Notes: generated by a model not told the origin, from the sequence alone. Counted from the stretch's first letter, positions 1 to 13,200 are shown. The stretch: DNA of 64,000 nucleotides from Atrichornis clamosus (GCA_013400975.1 WBMZ01012061.1:1-64000); one strand, 5' to 3'. Made by a program: numbers and translations.

Positions 1-199
1 GCAAAACCATGACACCAACTCAGATGCTGAACACATGTATGTTAATGTTTGTGGATGCTGGCGTTTTTAGGTTAACAACCATTGATTATTTCCTTTTGAT
101 ACTGGCTGAGGTTGCAGAGTTTGGTGGCCCAATGCAGTGTGGCTTTTATGGCACTGTATTCCCAAGCTCAACAAGGCTGAGCACCGATTTCTGGCAGGC

Positions 200-305
200 A
201 CATATACATATGCAGGCACATACATATATACACACAAACACATATATTGCTATTCACATGCATGCATATATACGTGTCCATATATATATGTATATATACA
301 CACCT
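200..305. repeat. CA/TA-rich alternating microsatellite
   Basis: This stretch is almost entirely alternating pyrimidine-purine steps (CA, TA, TG), with interrupted runs of catata, cacaca and tatata. It is an imperfect compound microsatellite. The 175-codon open frame that crosses it encodes a low-complexity His/Tyr/Thr/Ile-rich segment and is a by-product of the repeat, not a gene. Confidence 0.85.
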
Positions 306-329
306 ATGCACTACAGAACACTTGCCTTA

Positions 330-1110
330 CACTCTCAGTCTACCTACAAGCTAGCCATTGAATCCCGGGTCTCCCCAGTTGCTGGCACATGGACTCAGGA
401 GCCTTGGAGGCCCACAGCCCAGCTCTGGTTGCTGGTGTTGAGATCTCTCATCCTATTTGCTATGCAGTACTGCTTGATGCTCACTAGCACTCACCTGTGC
501 CCACTCAGAACAGAAGTGCATCCACACAGAAGGTAGACGTAAAAGGAATAAATATGTACGTAGAATAAATTGTGGTGAACAAGCACAGGGCATAGTCAGA
601 CAGGTATAATGTACCATTGCCTGTTTCCACCTGATTAACCCCATTTATGTGATCTACCCTCTATATTCCCACTCCTCTTCCTCCCTGAGCCACCTAGGTA
701 CTTCCCTTTCTCCACCTTGAGTCTTTCCATTAAAAACTCCATAATAAATTCTGCACATTCCCAAAATTTTTCAAAACATACCCTTTGAAAATTTTACACA
801 GTCTCCAAAAGTGTTCTTTCTTTTCATCTCACAACAAGTCTCAAACCCTCAAGAACAACCAGGCTCAGCAGCATGGAACATGGCCATGCAATAATGTTTC
901 TTTCACTGCATCACCTTGGGGTGTTTTGCGCTGGGACTGTGGCATAACCACTCCCCTTGCGGGTCTTAGGGAGCAGCTGATGCAGTGAGCCCCTTTTCAC
1001 TGATTAGGTTACTTGGGTTCCTCTGCCTGGCATTGCTTCTCCAATCCTCACTAGGCTTTTTGTGTTGGTGGTGATTATCCTTTAATAAAATAAAATAATC
1101 TAACACACTG
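330..1110. other. Unassigned block, possibly an old LTR or retroposon
   Basis: The block is more GC-rich than the sequence after it and is full of CCTC, CACC and CAGC motifs. It ends in an AT-rich tail with overlapping AATAAA motifs near 1084-1096, which resembles the polyadenylation end of a retro-element. I cannot assign a family, there is no paired copy in the window, and no clear target duplication is visible. The short open frames here match nothing I recognise. Confidence 0.25.
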
Positions 1111-4100
1111 GAAAAAGCTCCACCCCAGCCACAACATGTAAATAATCCTACTTTGTGGAAAAGTTATAATTTTTCCTCCTTTGAAAGATGTTATCAGTAT
1201 TCTTCTAGGCTGGCATTTTTGCTAAAATCCAGTACTAAAGACTAACTTTTTAGCGCAGACAGGATTTTGCAGAAGTGTTTTAGCTATCAAGAGTTGATTA
1301 GAAATATCAAGAGTAAGAGACTCTTAATTTCTCATTTGGTTTGAAGTTTTCTGTAGTGGTCTAGTATTCTATTCAGGAGCAAATCCATTGTTTTCTACCT
1401 AATTTCTGATTTCTTAGCACTGAGAAAGTCCGTTTTTCCACGGGTGCAGAATCACTCAATGACATCCATGATTAACCCTTGATATCTAAGTTGTATTCAA
1501 GCTGTATCACCTTATCATGCAATGACATTTCAAGGTCCTTTGCGCAAGGCAGCTGTTCATTGAATTCTGTGGTGTCTACTGCCAAGCAAAATCACTGAGA
1601 GCACAAAGGAGAAATAAGTGAGCTTTCAGTTCTGGTTTAGGGCAAAGGAGAGTTAGCATCTTCGGCAGAGTTGAACATAGAGCACAAGAAAGAGTGGGAT
1701 ACCTGGAGAAGAACTGGCAGTAAATCTGTCAACAGGTAGTCTCAGAAACTGTAGGGTACAGTCAGGTCTATTCAAACTTCATTGGAGTGTTAAAAGTGGT
1801 CCCTATGAAAAAATCTATTTGGATTAATTCTGAAAAGCTGTGAAAGCAAACAGTGTGTGTGTCACATTCAAGATAAAAAGACACCTGAGCAGCTATTCTA
1901 ACCATAACAACACTAGTGATATATAAAAAATGGTGATATATAAAAAACTTCTTATGTGTATTCTGACGTTAATAATAGACATTTTCAATACGCATCCAAT
2001 GACGGGTTTTATTTTGTAGCAGGAAGAGTTACTCAGAACAGTGATAGAACAAAGAACTCCAGGTTCAAAAGGATGACATCTGGAGGGGGTTATAATTTAA
2101 ATATTCAAATTCTGTGATATCAAAATACTTGCATTTTCCAAAATTTGTTATCAATCTGAAAATACTGTATTACTAAACTATCAAACAATGAAACTATAAA
2201 GTGGAGCAAGCCTCTTTTTATATATTTGAGCTATTAAAGGCAGTTCCTGAGGCAGTGAGATAAACAGAGTAGAGTAACACCAGTGTAGGACGGGAGCAGT
2301 ATGATTATTGGTTACACATCTATGTTAGTACACATTTGTGCTACACTGTCTCAACTCCCTGTAGAACTGAGTCCTCTGTGTGTGCTGTGATTGAAATCTA
2401 AACCTAATACATCCGTGAGAAACTAGAGAAGGTTGTTGTTTAGGGGGTTTTATTTGTGCATTTCATGGACAAACTTCTGTGAAAATCTTTAATATTTACT
2501 GTAAAATATTCCTATTATTCAGCACTCACACATAACATGTGAACTAATCCAAAAAGTCATAGTGTCTCTCAAACATTTCTTTGCTTCACAGGAGAGGAAT
2601 ATCTGCTCTAGAAAGCAATACTGTTACTTTACAAATCATCCTTCACATGAAACCTTATCATACTACACTCAACACAGAGATTCATAAACTGAAGGCGATG
2701 AAGATGAATTTTTCACTGGTTTATAGAAAAATGTGAATTTATATCACTTACGAGATGGAGAAAACATAAATCTGCAGCAAAGAAAGGATAGCATAAAGTA
2801 CCAGGTGTAGTAAATAGACAGGATTTATCTTTAGATGTGATTATGAGGCAGGCAACAGTCAGTAAAGTCAGAGCAGATAAAGTTTTGGTTTTAGGAATGA
2901 GCAATTTCTGAGCATTCAGGAAGGGAGGCTGGGAGGGAGAGAGTCTGGAAAACTGTGGTGGATGGTGGATTAAAGAGATATAGAGTAACTGTGTAAGGAT
3001 GAGTTCTGCAATGCTTTGGAACCATTTCATAGGTTTATGTATGAGACACATGAAAGGAGAAAATTTAAAAAAAAACCCTAAAATTTCTGATTTGAGTCAA
3101 GAGAAGGTAGGTATGTGTGCCAGCATTCAGTGGGGAAGAAGGTAGAAGGAATTAATCTCATATAAAATGAGGTTTTGCAATTTGGATTTTTGTATGAAAA
3201 TGAGTTGTTCAAGGCAGTCCTCATAATCACAGGAGAGAAGAAAGACTGTAACTCATCTGACATCAGCTTTAAGATAAGGTAAAATTGTGCCTTGTTTGTC
3301 ATCACTGACTTTAAAGGGAACCTAGATGATGAAGGCAGATAAAATGTCTATATTAGAGAAACACTCTACTACTCTTCAGCCTATCTTTTGTATGCTAATT
3401 TTCTTTTATGCAGTTCACCTTTGTAACTTTAGAGGAAAAAGCATAAGAAGCTAGGAGAATGGGTGCTGAAATTTTCTTGTCATTTCAGCTCTTTAATGAG
3501 GACTGTATCAAAACTGAATCATACATTACAGTGTCCAATATTGATACCTTCAGGAAAAAAGGAAGGAAGGAAAGCAAACCATAATCTACTCATAAATTAA
3601 TGGCTCAAATCCAATATGAAAAGAGAATCCTTGCTGAGACATCTGCAACACAACCATTTCACATTTTCCTTTTCATTTCTCAAGCAGGGAGCACAGAGGC
3701 AGGTGAACAATTAGGGCTCCTGTCATCTGGTTTGTTTCGCTCTGGTGTGTTAGAGCTAATACAGAGAAATCAGGAAACTCAATACAGATTATCAGTCCCT
3801 CTCCACTGCACTAAACAGAAAGTCTACCTGTATCTTTGCCAAATGTCTATAGATGAATACAAATACAGGTCCAATGATATGTACAGCTTGCTGAAGACCT
3901 ATACATGTAGTATTGTTCACGTGTAATTGTACAAGAGTGTTAAGACATTCTGAAATTTGAAATGGACTGTTAAAAAGTTTTGTAGTTGTTACACTAGTTT
4001 TCATTATCTTTCCTTCTAAAACAGATGTCAGAGCCTTTTGAGCAGAATACTTCCAGTCTCTTTGAATCTTCAAGTTTTCTGTTTTCACTATATCATATCT

Positions 4101-5090
4101 GCCTCCTGCCGTTCTTTCCTATCATTTATTTCCTCACACATCAATTTAAGTGTATGTGACACCAGTGCCAGTGAAACGTGGAGAATTAAGAGTGGCTGTG
4201 CTTGATAAACCCAGATGCCAAAAACATTACCCACTTACGCACCTACACTGCTACTTTTTCTTATTATTAGCTTAAGGATATGTGGTGTTACTGTCACTGT
4301 GATGCAGTGCAATGTGGACAAAAGCTGGTCTTCCTACCCCAGTTCAACCAAAGATTTTTAAAAATAGTCAGTCTAAGGTGTTGTTACTGGAGTGGGTAGC
4401 TTGGGGTTCAGCAGAGATGCTGGGAAACGAGAGGTTGGAAATGGCTCCTCCTGCCAGACTTCTCCCCTTTCTCTTGCACCATGAGCTGCACGATGTGGGC
4501 ACAAGAACTGGAAAGGACTGTGGAGCCCCATGTGCTGCTGTTGCAGACAACAGTGCCACATAAAGCAATAAATGAGTGGGGTTACAGTGCCTGACTGTGG
4601 TAGTGTCTATCTCAAACCTGTTTAGTGAGGTATTTAGTGTTTTTCAGGTGCTGAAGGGAATGATGAATAAGGGGCTAGAAAGGTGATACATTTATTTCTA
4701 AAATCAGTAGGAATAAGTAAGTAAGAGGTTGAGTTGGATGAACTTTGTGAAAAGCAAAGCACAAGAGCGATTTAATGGAAAAGTTTGCCTTGACAAAGAG
4801 CAGGCAGGGTGAATGTACATGCAAACCTTAAATGCTCTGAACAGATTCATCTTTGATCACTGTGACAATCTGAAAGTTTGTAAATATATTCAGTTGCTGA
4901 CAGTTTATATCTGATTATTCACCACTTGCAGTGAACACGAAATAGCAGCATATTTACAGTTCATGTTTATGGAATCTATGATTTTATGATTTATTAAATA
5001 CTTTTTCACATAAGCCACTATGGTAGTTCAGTATTTGCTGGGAAGCTTTAGGCGATGTAAAATCTGAGGACAGAAATAAGAATTCATAGA
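1111..5090. other. Plain AT-rich sequence, no gene recognised
   Basis: I see no exon, RNA gene or recognisable transposon. Minor features are a 15-bp direct repeat with a 17-bp period (1916-1930 and 1933-1947) and a short GGAA run near 3557-3571. The open frames at 2713-3051 (minus), 3600-3926 (plus) and 4312-4563 (plus) have no motifs I recognise. The last lies in a GC-richer patch that ends in an AATAAA motif around 4568. Confidence 0.5.
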
Positions 5091-5099
5091 ATCACAGAA

Positions 5100-5830
5100 A
5101 AGTCTTGTCTTCAATTTGGAGATAAGAAAGGATGTTGTGAGGGACTGTGTCAAATGCCTTACATAAGTCTAGGTAGACATCTGTCTGTCTTCCCTTATCG
5201 ACCCTTGCAGTCACTCCATCATAGAAGGTTGTCAGATTGGTCAGGCAGGATCTGTTCTAATAAAACTTCCTTGTCTTGTATGTGTCTTAATATTGCTTCC
5301 ATGGGGATCTGCTCCATGGTATTCCCAGGCACAGATGTGAGTCTCATTGGTCTGTAGTTCCCTGGGTCTTCTTATCATCCCTTTTTAAAAGAAGTGATGT
5401 TTCCTTTATTCAGCCGCTGGGCACTTCACTTGACCACCATGACTTTTCAAATACAATGCAGCGTGGCTTTGCAACAGCACCAGCCGTGCCCCTCAGGACC
5501 CTGGGGTGCACGTTGTCAGGCCGCACAGGCCTGTGCCTTCTCAGTTTCATCAGACGTCACAAACCTGCTCTTCACTTACAGTGAGAGGGATTTCACTACC
5601 TCAACCCCCACCTGGAGGTGTAGGAACTTGAGAGAAGTGGGAAGCCAGACTGCCAGTGACAACTGAGGCAAAGGACTCATTGAGTACCTCAGCTTTCTTC
5701 ATATCTGTTGTCACCAGCTCTCCCTTCTCATTTTTCAGGGTGGTACACTCTCCTTGGCCTTTCTTTTCTGACCTATGTACTTAGATAATGCTTTCTTGTT
5801 ATTCTTCATGAAGAATAACCTTTCAAACAC
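5100..5830 (-). mobile_element. CR1 LINE fragment (ORF2 reverse-transcriptase region)
   Basis: Read on the minus strand, this matches the CR1 ORF2 segment running from the linker before the reverse transcriptase into the first catalytic block. Positions 5178 down to 5143 translate to [12 protein letters not shown], the CR1 motif holding the first catalytic aspartate. Further right, + strand phrases equivalent to 'ggtctgtagttccctggg' and 'ggaccctggggtgca' are typical CR1 ORF2 reverse-complement sequence. Stops and indels break the frame throughout, so it is dead. The left end has a short 'ttcatagaatcacag' stretch (about 5084-5098) resembling the CR1 3' tail, which may mean the downstream half was lost by an internal deletion. 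Assignment to CR1 is firm; the subfamily is not determined. Confidence 0.88.
5798..5819. repeat. 22-bp perfect palindrome at the CR1 5' edge
   Basis: The 11-base arm GTTATTCTTCA is followed directly by its exact reverse complement, with no spacer. It sits where recognisable CR1 homology fades out, so it may be a 5' truncation or inversion junction instead of a regulatory site. Confidence 0.9.
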
Positions 5831-8800
5831 ATTTTTTAGCTCAGATGCATCAGCCCCTCCCCATATCAACATCACCACCTGATTTTAGCTGTATATTGTC
5901 AAATGCAGTGTTATTGATTTCTCATCTATATTTTAAAGTTGCTTAGTGAGATGTTAAGTTTTTTTCTGTGCCTCAAACTCTTAATTGTTCACAAATTCCA
6001 GAAAAAAAATTTGTCTTGCAACTTCATCAGTCAGATACTTAGTTTTCAGAGGGTTAAGGCAAGTAAACTCTCTTAAGTATGAAGATGTCTTAGTAATAGG
6101 ATTGACCTTCGTATTTGACAAATGCTGACCAATGCAAACTTTTTTTTTTGCTTTTTTTTTTTAATGACCTTTCTTACTCTAATAATGTATTTTTGCTGTT
6201 GGAGCTGTACATTTTGATTCTCATTTATCATGAACCTAATGATAATATGAATACATGTTATGCAAAAAAAAGCAAAAACTGGGCTTCCAAATCATTCAGT
6301 GTTAATGTTGTTATCACACAGCCTTCTTACCATGTTCTGTTTAGTTCACAAATGTTCATTTGTTACCATCCTTGAATCATCTGTTCAGCTGTAAGACCAA
6401 GGCACAGTTATATTTTATCTTTTGCTTGAGTACTTCTCTTAAAAGTGGCAGCACGTGTCTCTTAGAATATGGATTTTCATTTTTAAAAATATATATTTCA
6501 TTGATTTTTCCTTTTTTTCTCCTGCTTTGCAACGAGTTTCGAAATATAGCACTGCTTCTGTAATGGTATTTTTAAACATGCTAGTAGGAGTCTATCAGGA
6601 ATAACTAGGTACAAGTATTGCTAATGAGCAAACAAGTGTTTAATCCATGTTAAGACATGTAAGTATAGAAAGTATTTAAATCCTAAAAAACTCCTCCAAA
6701 TATGAAGTGTGATACTACAATTATTATTTCTTCTATGTATTCCAAATTGCTTGTAACTAATCTTGTTATGAATTTGTGCTTTATAAATGCCAGAATGTTG
6801 AAAGGTGAGGGAGTAAGAGAAAATATTTTAGGTGAAGGAGGTAGTAGTGTTCGTAGTGGCTCTCTTTTATTTACAGAATGAACAGATTAATTGGAATTCA
6901 ATTTTTTATTTGTATGTCTGCTGCTTAAACCTACATTGGAAAAGATCAGTACTGTTCATTGGTGTAATGAGCCTGTAGAAATAGAAAATGGAATGGTTCC
7001 TGCTTATGGGTGACCTCACCCAGGTTTTTCATAATGTATGTTACTTAGTCGCTTTCTCTTTACATTAACAGCAGATATCCATAGACACTCATCTGTATTC
7101 CTTGTGTTTTGTAAATACCATGCCTGGAAGTTGTATTAGATGCTCTAAGTTTGATCCCTCATTCACTTTACACCTCTCCTCTCTGAAGCACTTCTGGTTG
7201 TTGCAGGTTTGAAGAAAGGCAACAGCCAGAAACAATCCCATGATTTTTGTTCCCTGATTTCTAATAATTCTCTATATACTTTCCTTTCCTATAGAAATGT
7301 ATGATTTATTCCTAGAAGGCCCCTTACACCATGTAAACAACACAAAGAAGTCAAATGCTCTGATAACATGTTGTAGCAACAGGAAAAATAAGTAAATGTA
7401 CAGTCCAGCTATAAACTTACACAAACACTTCCATAAAAAACTTATTTCAAGTTTGTCCAAAGTATTGTGGAAAATAAATGAGCTGCAGAAGCAGGAAAAA
7501 AGTCTGTGAACTGTGAAATAAGTATACTGTGCTTGTGTGACTGTTTACCTTTCTAATGAAAATGACCCCATTGCTGTCATAGGTAAATACGTCCTAGTAG
7601 CCCCAAGAGAAATTTTCCTTTTTCCAAAGGGAAAGTGTGGAGACAATAACAAAAAAGTCTCCCATAGCTGACTCTAAACTTTCAAGCTCAGAGTTTAGTT
7701 ATAGCCATGCCTTTTTTTCTCTTGTTTTTCTGTCCTTCTGGGTGCCCTGGTTTCCAGGAAAGAACACTCAGGTTTGTGACATGGTAATAAGCCAGATCTC
7801 TGTTCTGTGTGACTTTAGAGATCAGGAGCTCAGAGGGTATTATGTAGTGTGTGTGTGTGTGGTCACAGTTCACTTTACATGGAGCCAATGTCACTTTCCC
7901 TAATGTTTACTAACTAGTCTTCAAAAAGTCTTAAAGCTTAATCAGATTTGAAAACTCTGAAAAGTCTGGATTTCTGACTATTATCCTGTCTCCTGGTACA
8001 TAAACTTAAATACAAGATATTAATAAATTATGCTAACTCTCTCTTGGCTACTTAGCTGACAAATTTGTGTTACTTCCATTTATTTATTTTTAAACTAATG
8101 AAAGGCAGGATAATATTTCAGATAATGTAAAATGTATGAGTCTTTAGAGAGGTCAAGTTTTTAAGTAGCTTTTGAGGTCTTAGATCATTTTAATTCTGCC
8201 TCATTTAAACAAGAAATAAAGAAATCCTGGAAAGAGTTTGAACTAATAACTAAAAGGCTAAATGTGAGACTGTAAAAGAGGAATACCATGGAGAAAAGAA
8301 CCTGCTCTGGTTAATGTGCTCTCCCTGAGCCGTACTTACCTTTTCTTCCAAGCGTATACTTTATATATATATTTTATATTTTATATTCAGACACTCCCAG
8401 TTTTTGCTGGAATAAGCCCTTGTATTGCAAACTGGATGGAAGATATAATCCTCTCTAAAGATCACCTGCCTATCACTCTTAAGCTTCAAAGTTTGAGCAA
8501 AGTGCTGGTCCTGCTAAAGGCAACAGGACTTTGGCCATTGACTCAAATGCCTACTTTGAAAAATTCTTCACCATTTGCTCAAGTGATCAGAGTTGTGCAA
8601 CAGGGAGGCTGACAAGGTCACAGCATTGCTGGGACACTTGTACTGTAGCCCTTGGTAGAACAAAGACTTAAAAGTGTATCTTTTGGAATTAAAAACACTA
8701 GAAAGTATGTTTGCTAATATGTATTATGAATAAATATGTTTTTCACCAAAGTAAAATGTCAAGCCTAGAAGGTTAATGATTTTAAAATGAGAATGCAAAA

Positions 8801-11740
8801 ATGGGAACTAGATTGAAAACTAGTTTACAGCCTCAGATATAGCAGATTCTGACACTGCAAACAGTATAATATTTTGCAGATAATTCATTCTACTACTTCC
8901 TGGTTTGAAGAGACTTCAAGAACAGTCTGGCTAGTTTGTTGGGGTTTTTATCTCTTGTGGTACAGGAGTGCTGCTCTTGACAAGACTCTTATCACTGAAC
9001 TGGCCATTCATCAAGACCTTGACTTAACAGTGTGGCATTCCACAAATGTCTGTTCAGTGTATGGTGCATTATAGATTGCTCTTGCAATTGGCTGTTGTTT
9101 GCTTGTCATGACAGCCTGGAGAAGTAACGAAATGGGGTACAACAAGCAAAAAAATTAGGTAACATTTAAATTATGTAATCAGTGAGACATTAATAAATTG
9201 TTAAAAGACTCTGCTTACAGCCTGTGATGACTTCATGTATCCTACCTAAAACAGACTTTGCAGGCTTAAAATTGAATTAGGTAATCACTCTTGTGATCAC
9301 CTTTCTCTTATCTTTGTTCATTGTTTTACAATAACAATTGCAATCCAACCAATGGGAGGAGATAAATTCCAAAGAATAAATTGTCTTGTAATTTCTGCTT
9401 GTGCAGTGCACAACACAGAAGGACATAAAATAAAAATCAAACAATTGATGCTAATAAAAACTGATAAAACATCCCATCATTCCATCAGCAGCATCCTGCG
9501 CTGGCATATATTTTTAAAGTTTTCTCTTTGTGTTCCCATTTCCAATTATAAAGCAGAAGATAAAAGGCATGATAGTGAAATATGGTAGTACCTAGAAAAT
9601 TGCTGGGAAAAAAAATACTGCTTATTTCTAAAATGAAATGTGAACCCATTAATAAACCAGAAATGCTACTGTGGGGTACATTCCAAGAACTGGAGAGCTT
9701 CAGATAAAAATTGAATACTTGAGAAAGAGACTGAAAAAAGATCAAATGCCTCTGAATATAGTTTTGCAATATATTTGTGCACTATGTGTGTACTGAATAG
9801 CTAAGAACTCTCATTTGTTAAGGACTGCTTCACCAATGTCACCTTTCTGTGTTGTTTGCATAGCAGTCAGATGTTAGTGTTCAGGGAGTATACTATATTA
9901 TAGTACCTGATCCATAAACTTTTGCTTTTTGCCTCATTTACCATTCCACTGGTGGTATCAACACAGTGAAACTCTGGTTGGCTACCTTTGTAAAGAAGTT
10001 TAAAAGTAAGGCTGGAAATCTACTCTGATTTAAGAATTATAAGAAGAGCTAAGATGTGAAATCCCAGCTGGAGTGCAGTCATATGTTTTGTCAGGGACTT
10101 AAGTGGATGAAGGACTTCGTACCAAGTTTGAGCTGACAGTCTAAACCCATTCACTTTGAGGGCAGAGAGAAGAAGAGGCTTCACTGATGTATCCAAACTT
10201 ATGTTAGATGCTTTCCTGCTGATGAAGATGGCTCTGATTTATATAGGTGGGAAGTATACATGATATGACAGGGGATTTTTTTAGGTATAGTTATATTTAA
10301 ACAAAATTTAGAGATTATTTGAAATTAAAGGTTATTTCAACAAAATCCTCTGAGACAGATTTTTTTTTCCTTGAAGAATCCTTTTGTCCAGGATAATTTC
10401 CAAGTTTTATTGTTGCATTTTTAAATAGATGTATATTTTGCTATAACATCATTAAACAGAATTAAAAGATAATTAACATTACTGGATTAAATTTGTATAT
10501 ATTCATTAAAAAACAGTTTTCAGCAAAGTATATAGCTCTGAAGTCTGACCATAGTTCTCTTACCAGCTCTTTCTAGTTTACTGGAGGGAGAGCTATTAGG
10601 TTACTGTCAGGATTTGAGCCCAGTTCAGATATGTACTGGTTTGTGAAGTATCTTTTAATTACAAATACTAATATTGCTGGTAGGGACCACATCTAGCTGA
10701 GTGACAATTCCCTGATTTATTGTTCTGACATTTCTAGACATAGTATTTCTTTGTACACCTGTACCAAGTCCCTAGTGAGTTTATGAAGTGCACAGCTGCA
10801 CTTGTGTGCTGTTAACAAGTGTCTTATAGAGTTCTGTGTTGTGTGGAAGATTGCTACATTTCGATCAGTGCATTTTTCTCACCTCCGTGTTCAGGTCTAA
10901 TTGGTTATCTTGTCGCTAGCTGGATGCAGCCCTTATCTCAAATGATAACATCGTTCCTTGGCTTTGTTTTATTTTTTAAATTATTTTTAAGAGTCCATCC
11001 TTATTTTTATTCCAAAGAATAACCTTTGTTGGTGGTACCTTCCCATAGATGAGATTTCCCTGCTCTGGGATCAGGATCTCACTCTTCATGTGAGTGAGCA
11101 CATACAGTCTGTTCTTCTGGACTTTTCTGGAAAGGGGTTGGGGGTTTTGAGGGTCTTTGGTCTTGATGCCCCTCTGCTGGATTGACACTCAGTCGACTGT
11201 TCATCCTTCCTTTGCTTGCACTGTTCTTTATGTTGTGCAGTCACCATGGACCAGAACAGGGAGGTTGGCCCTACCTCTTTACAGCCCCTCTGTCCAGTCA
11301 CATCCTGTTCTAACTTGCCCACCTGAGTGGCCATTGGTGTTTGAGGCATAGCAACACATTAACTCCTTACTGTCCAGGTTTTTACAGTGACTAGTAACAT
11401 TAATTTAGTAAATATGATTCTTCATCTTCGTTGCTCAGTCTGTGTTTTCGGTCTAGATCATGTCCCAATCACAGCATGTGCCCTGTGTCCTCTGTGGCTG
11501 CCAGATGCAGCAAAAATTTTTCCCCTTTTATTTAAACAGTTTTGGTCTTCCCTGGCGATTAGTTTTGCAGCAAATGCATGGCATTATATCACTTTGGCAT
11601 AGCCCAGGCTATCTCATGATTCATGATTAGAGCAGAGAGCTCCAGGATTTTCTGCTCCGTAAGCAGTACAGCTCTTCTATGCAGTTTCATGACATGAACT
11701 TTGTTACTACCCTATATATGTCTGTATCCAACACTCTTCA
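5831..11740. other. Plain AT-rich sequence with microsatellites
   Basis: I recognise no gene or transposon. Simple repeats include T-rich runs near 6138-6164, a (GT)n tract at 7847-7861 and a TA/TTTTA-rich tract at 8361-8387. The open frames at 7637-7903, 8316-8612 and 9485-9769 show no domain, signal peptide or splice context that I can defend. They read as chance frames. Confidence 0.5.
7847..7861. repeat. (GT)n microsatellite
   Basis: Fifteen bases of uninterrupted alternating G and T. It is short and unremarkable, but potentially polymorphic. Confidence 0.9.
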
Positions 11741-11744
11741 CTGT

Positions 11745-12622
11745 TGTGTTTGAGATCTTGCAGAAGTCGACAAGATATCAAGAGAATTGGAAAAAGGCAA
11801 TCACACTGCTTGACTGTAAACAGAACAAAGAGAACAATCTGGCAATTGTTGACAGTTAACATCAATCCTCAGAAAAATTCTAGAGCAAAAAGTCAAATAA
11901 AGTAGAAGAGCAAAGCACTAGCTGTCATATACCTTATATTTGATGCAGTACACACTCTAGGATACTTTTATTAACAACTTAGGTGATGGAATAGAGTACG
12001 TTTATTGTATCCTGCAATGATCCAAAACTGGGAGAGAGCTCATATGCTGGACGATGGGATCAGAATTCAAAATGATAATGACAAAGCAATGGTGCATGTG
12101 AAAACATAAAGCAGGAGTTATTTACTGCGGTGATACAAAATGAGGACAGCTGCTTTGGTAGCAGTTTTTCAGAAAAAAGCAGAGCATGAGCCCATAGTGC
12201 TATAAAAAAAAAGCAAGCATAAAGCTAAAATATAGCCAGAAAGACATGTGAAGTAATCAGAAATGGTTACTCTGGTAGGCTAGCCATCTAGAAAACTGCT
12301 CTTTGGGGCATGGTGCTTCAAGAACTGTGTAGTACACTGGAGATAGTCTGGAATAAATGTACGAGATGGATTACAGTTCTGTAAAATTTGACCTATTTCA
12401 CTATTGAAAAACACTTTAAAATGGCAAAGTCAATGAAGAACTGTCATCGTTCTCTTTGCAAGTGATGGAACCTCCACCACTGAAGGCTTTTAAGAACTAC
12501 CCAAACAGCTCTTGGAAACAATGTAGATATCATTTGTCTTATCTGGGAGCTAAGTAGATAAACTAGGTGACCTTGTATAATTCCTTCAAGCCCCATTTCT
12601 CTATTATCCTGTGATTATTAAA
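11745..12622 (+). mobile_element. Old, highly diverged CR1 LINE fragment, 3' end
   Basis: On the plus strand this follows the old amniote CR1 layout. It has an ORF2 stretch around 11758-11890 with 'agaattggaaaaaggcaa' and 'aaaaattctagagcaaaa', then 'tagagtacg...' and 'atcagaattcaaaatga' near 12060, the thumb region, and a 3' end near 12470-12620. The 3' end carries the 'ggcttttaagaac' and 'ttccttcaagccccatttctctatta' type ending. No open frame survives. Divergence is much higher than in the CR1 copies at 18, 41 or 44 kb, so I infer an insertion predating modern birds. Boundaries are approximate, and internal gaps relative to the consensus are likely. Confidence 0.75.
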
Positions 12623-12699
12623 GCATAAGTTCAAAGTTTTGATCACAACTGAATTATACACCAAATAAGTGGTTAATATTTGTTTGTTGATCATTTTAT

Positions 12700-13200
12700 A
12701 TATAGAAAGGTTGACAAAAAAAGTCGGGGAGCAGGGAGTTGGCTGATTCTCTGGGGCCAGGGAGCCACGGTGACATGGGCAGGTTGCCCCCTCTGTGGGG
12801 CACAGTCACAGGGAGGGTGAACACAGACAAGGCAAGCAATGGACCAGGGTCTGCCCAGTGGCTCCTGCCCAGAGCAAAAGAAGAAGTGATCAGAAACAGG
12901 AGTGGAGGCAAGACTGTAATATGGATCAAAGGTCAGTCCAGGAGCCAGGGCCAAAGACAGGACTATGGACAGCTGAAGCCTGTGCCCAAAGGGTCCTTTG
13001 AGGGGTTCAGCTAGCAACAGCACAGATTTCAGGACCATCAAGGAGACGGGATCAGAGACAACCACACACCTATAGCATTGCTCAGGCAAGTGAGCTAGAA
13101 TGGGACTTCTCCTCAGCAGCGGCTGGTGCAAGGCCCTGTGGGATGCTTCACAGGCTGTTGTGCCCTCAGGAGCCTGACAAAAATGGTCTTAGAGGAGTCT
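12700..13200. other. GC-rich block of unknown origin
   Basis: About 500 bases with clearly higher GC than both flanks. It is rich in CAGG, CCAGG and GGGCAG words and low in CpG. It carries overlapping open frames on both strands: 146 codons on the minus strand (12691-13131) and 91 codons on the plus strand (12739-13014). The minus frame is Leu/Pro-rich with no motif I recognise. Open frames on both strands at once in a GC-rich patch usually reflect composition. It could be an unrecognised repeat, and I do not call a gene. Confidence 0.35.

Noticed and set aside
9..536. 175-codon open frame as a possible gene
   Set aside because: It runs through the CA/TA microsatellite, which supplies the His/Tyr/Thr/Ile repeats. 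It has no domain, conserved motif or splice context.
12691..13131. 146-codon minus-strand frame as a possible exon
   Set aside because: It is in a GC-rich patch with simultaneous plus-strand frames, has no recognisable motif, and its Leu/Pro-rich composition is explained by base content.
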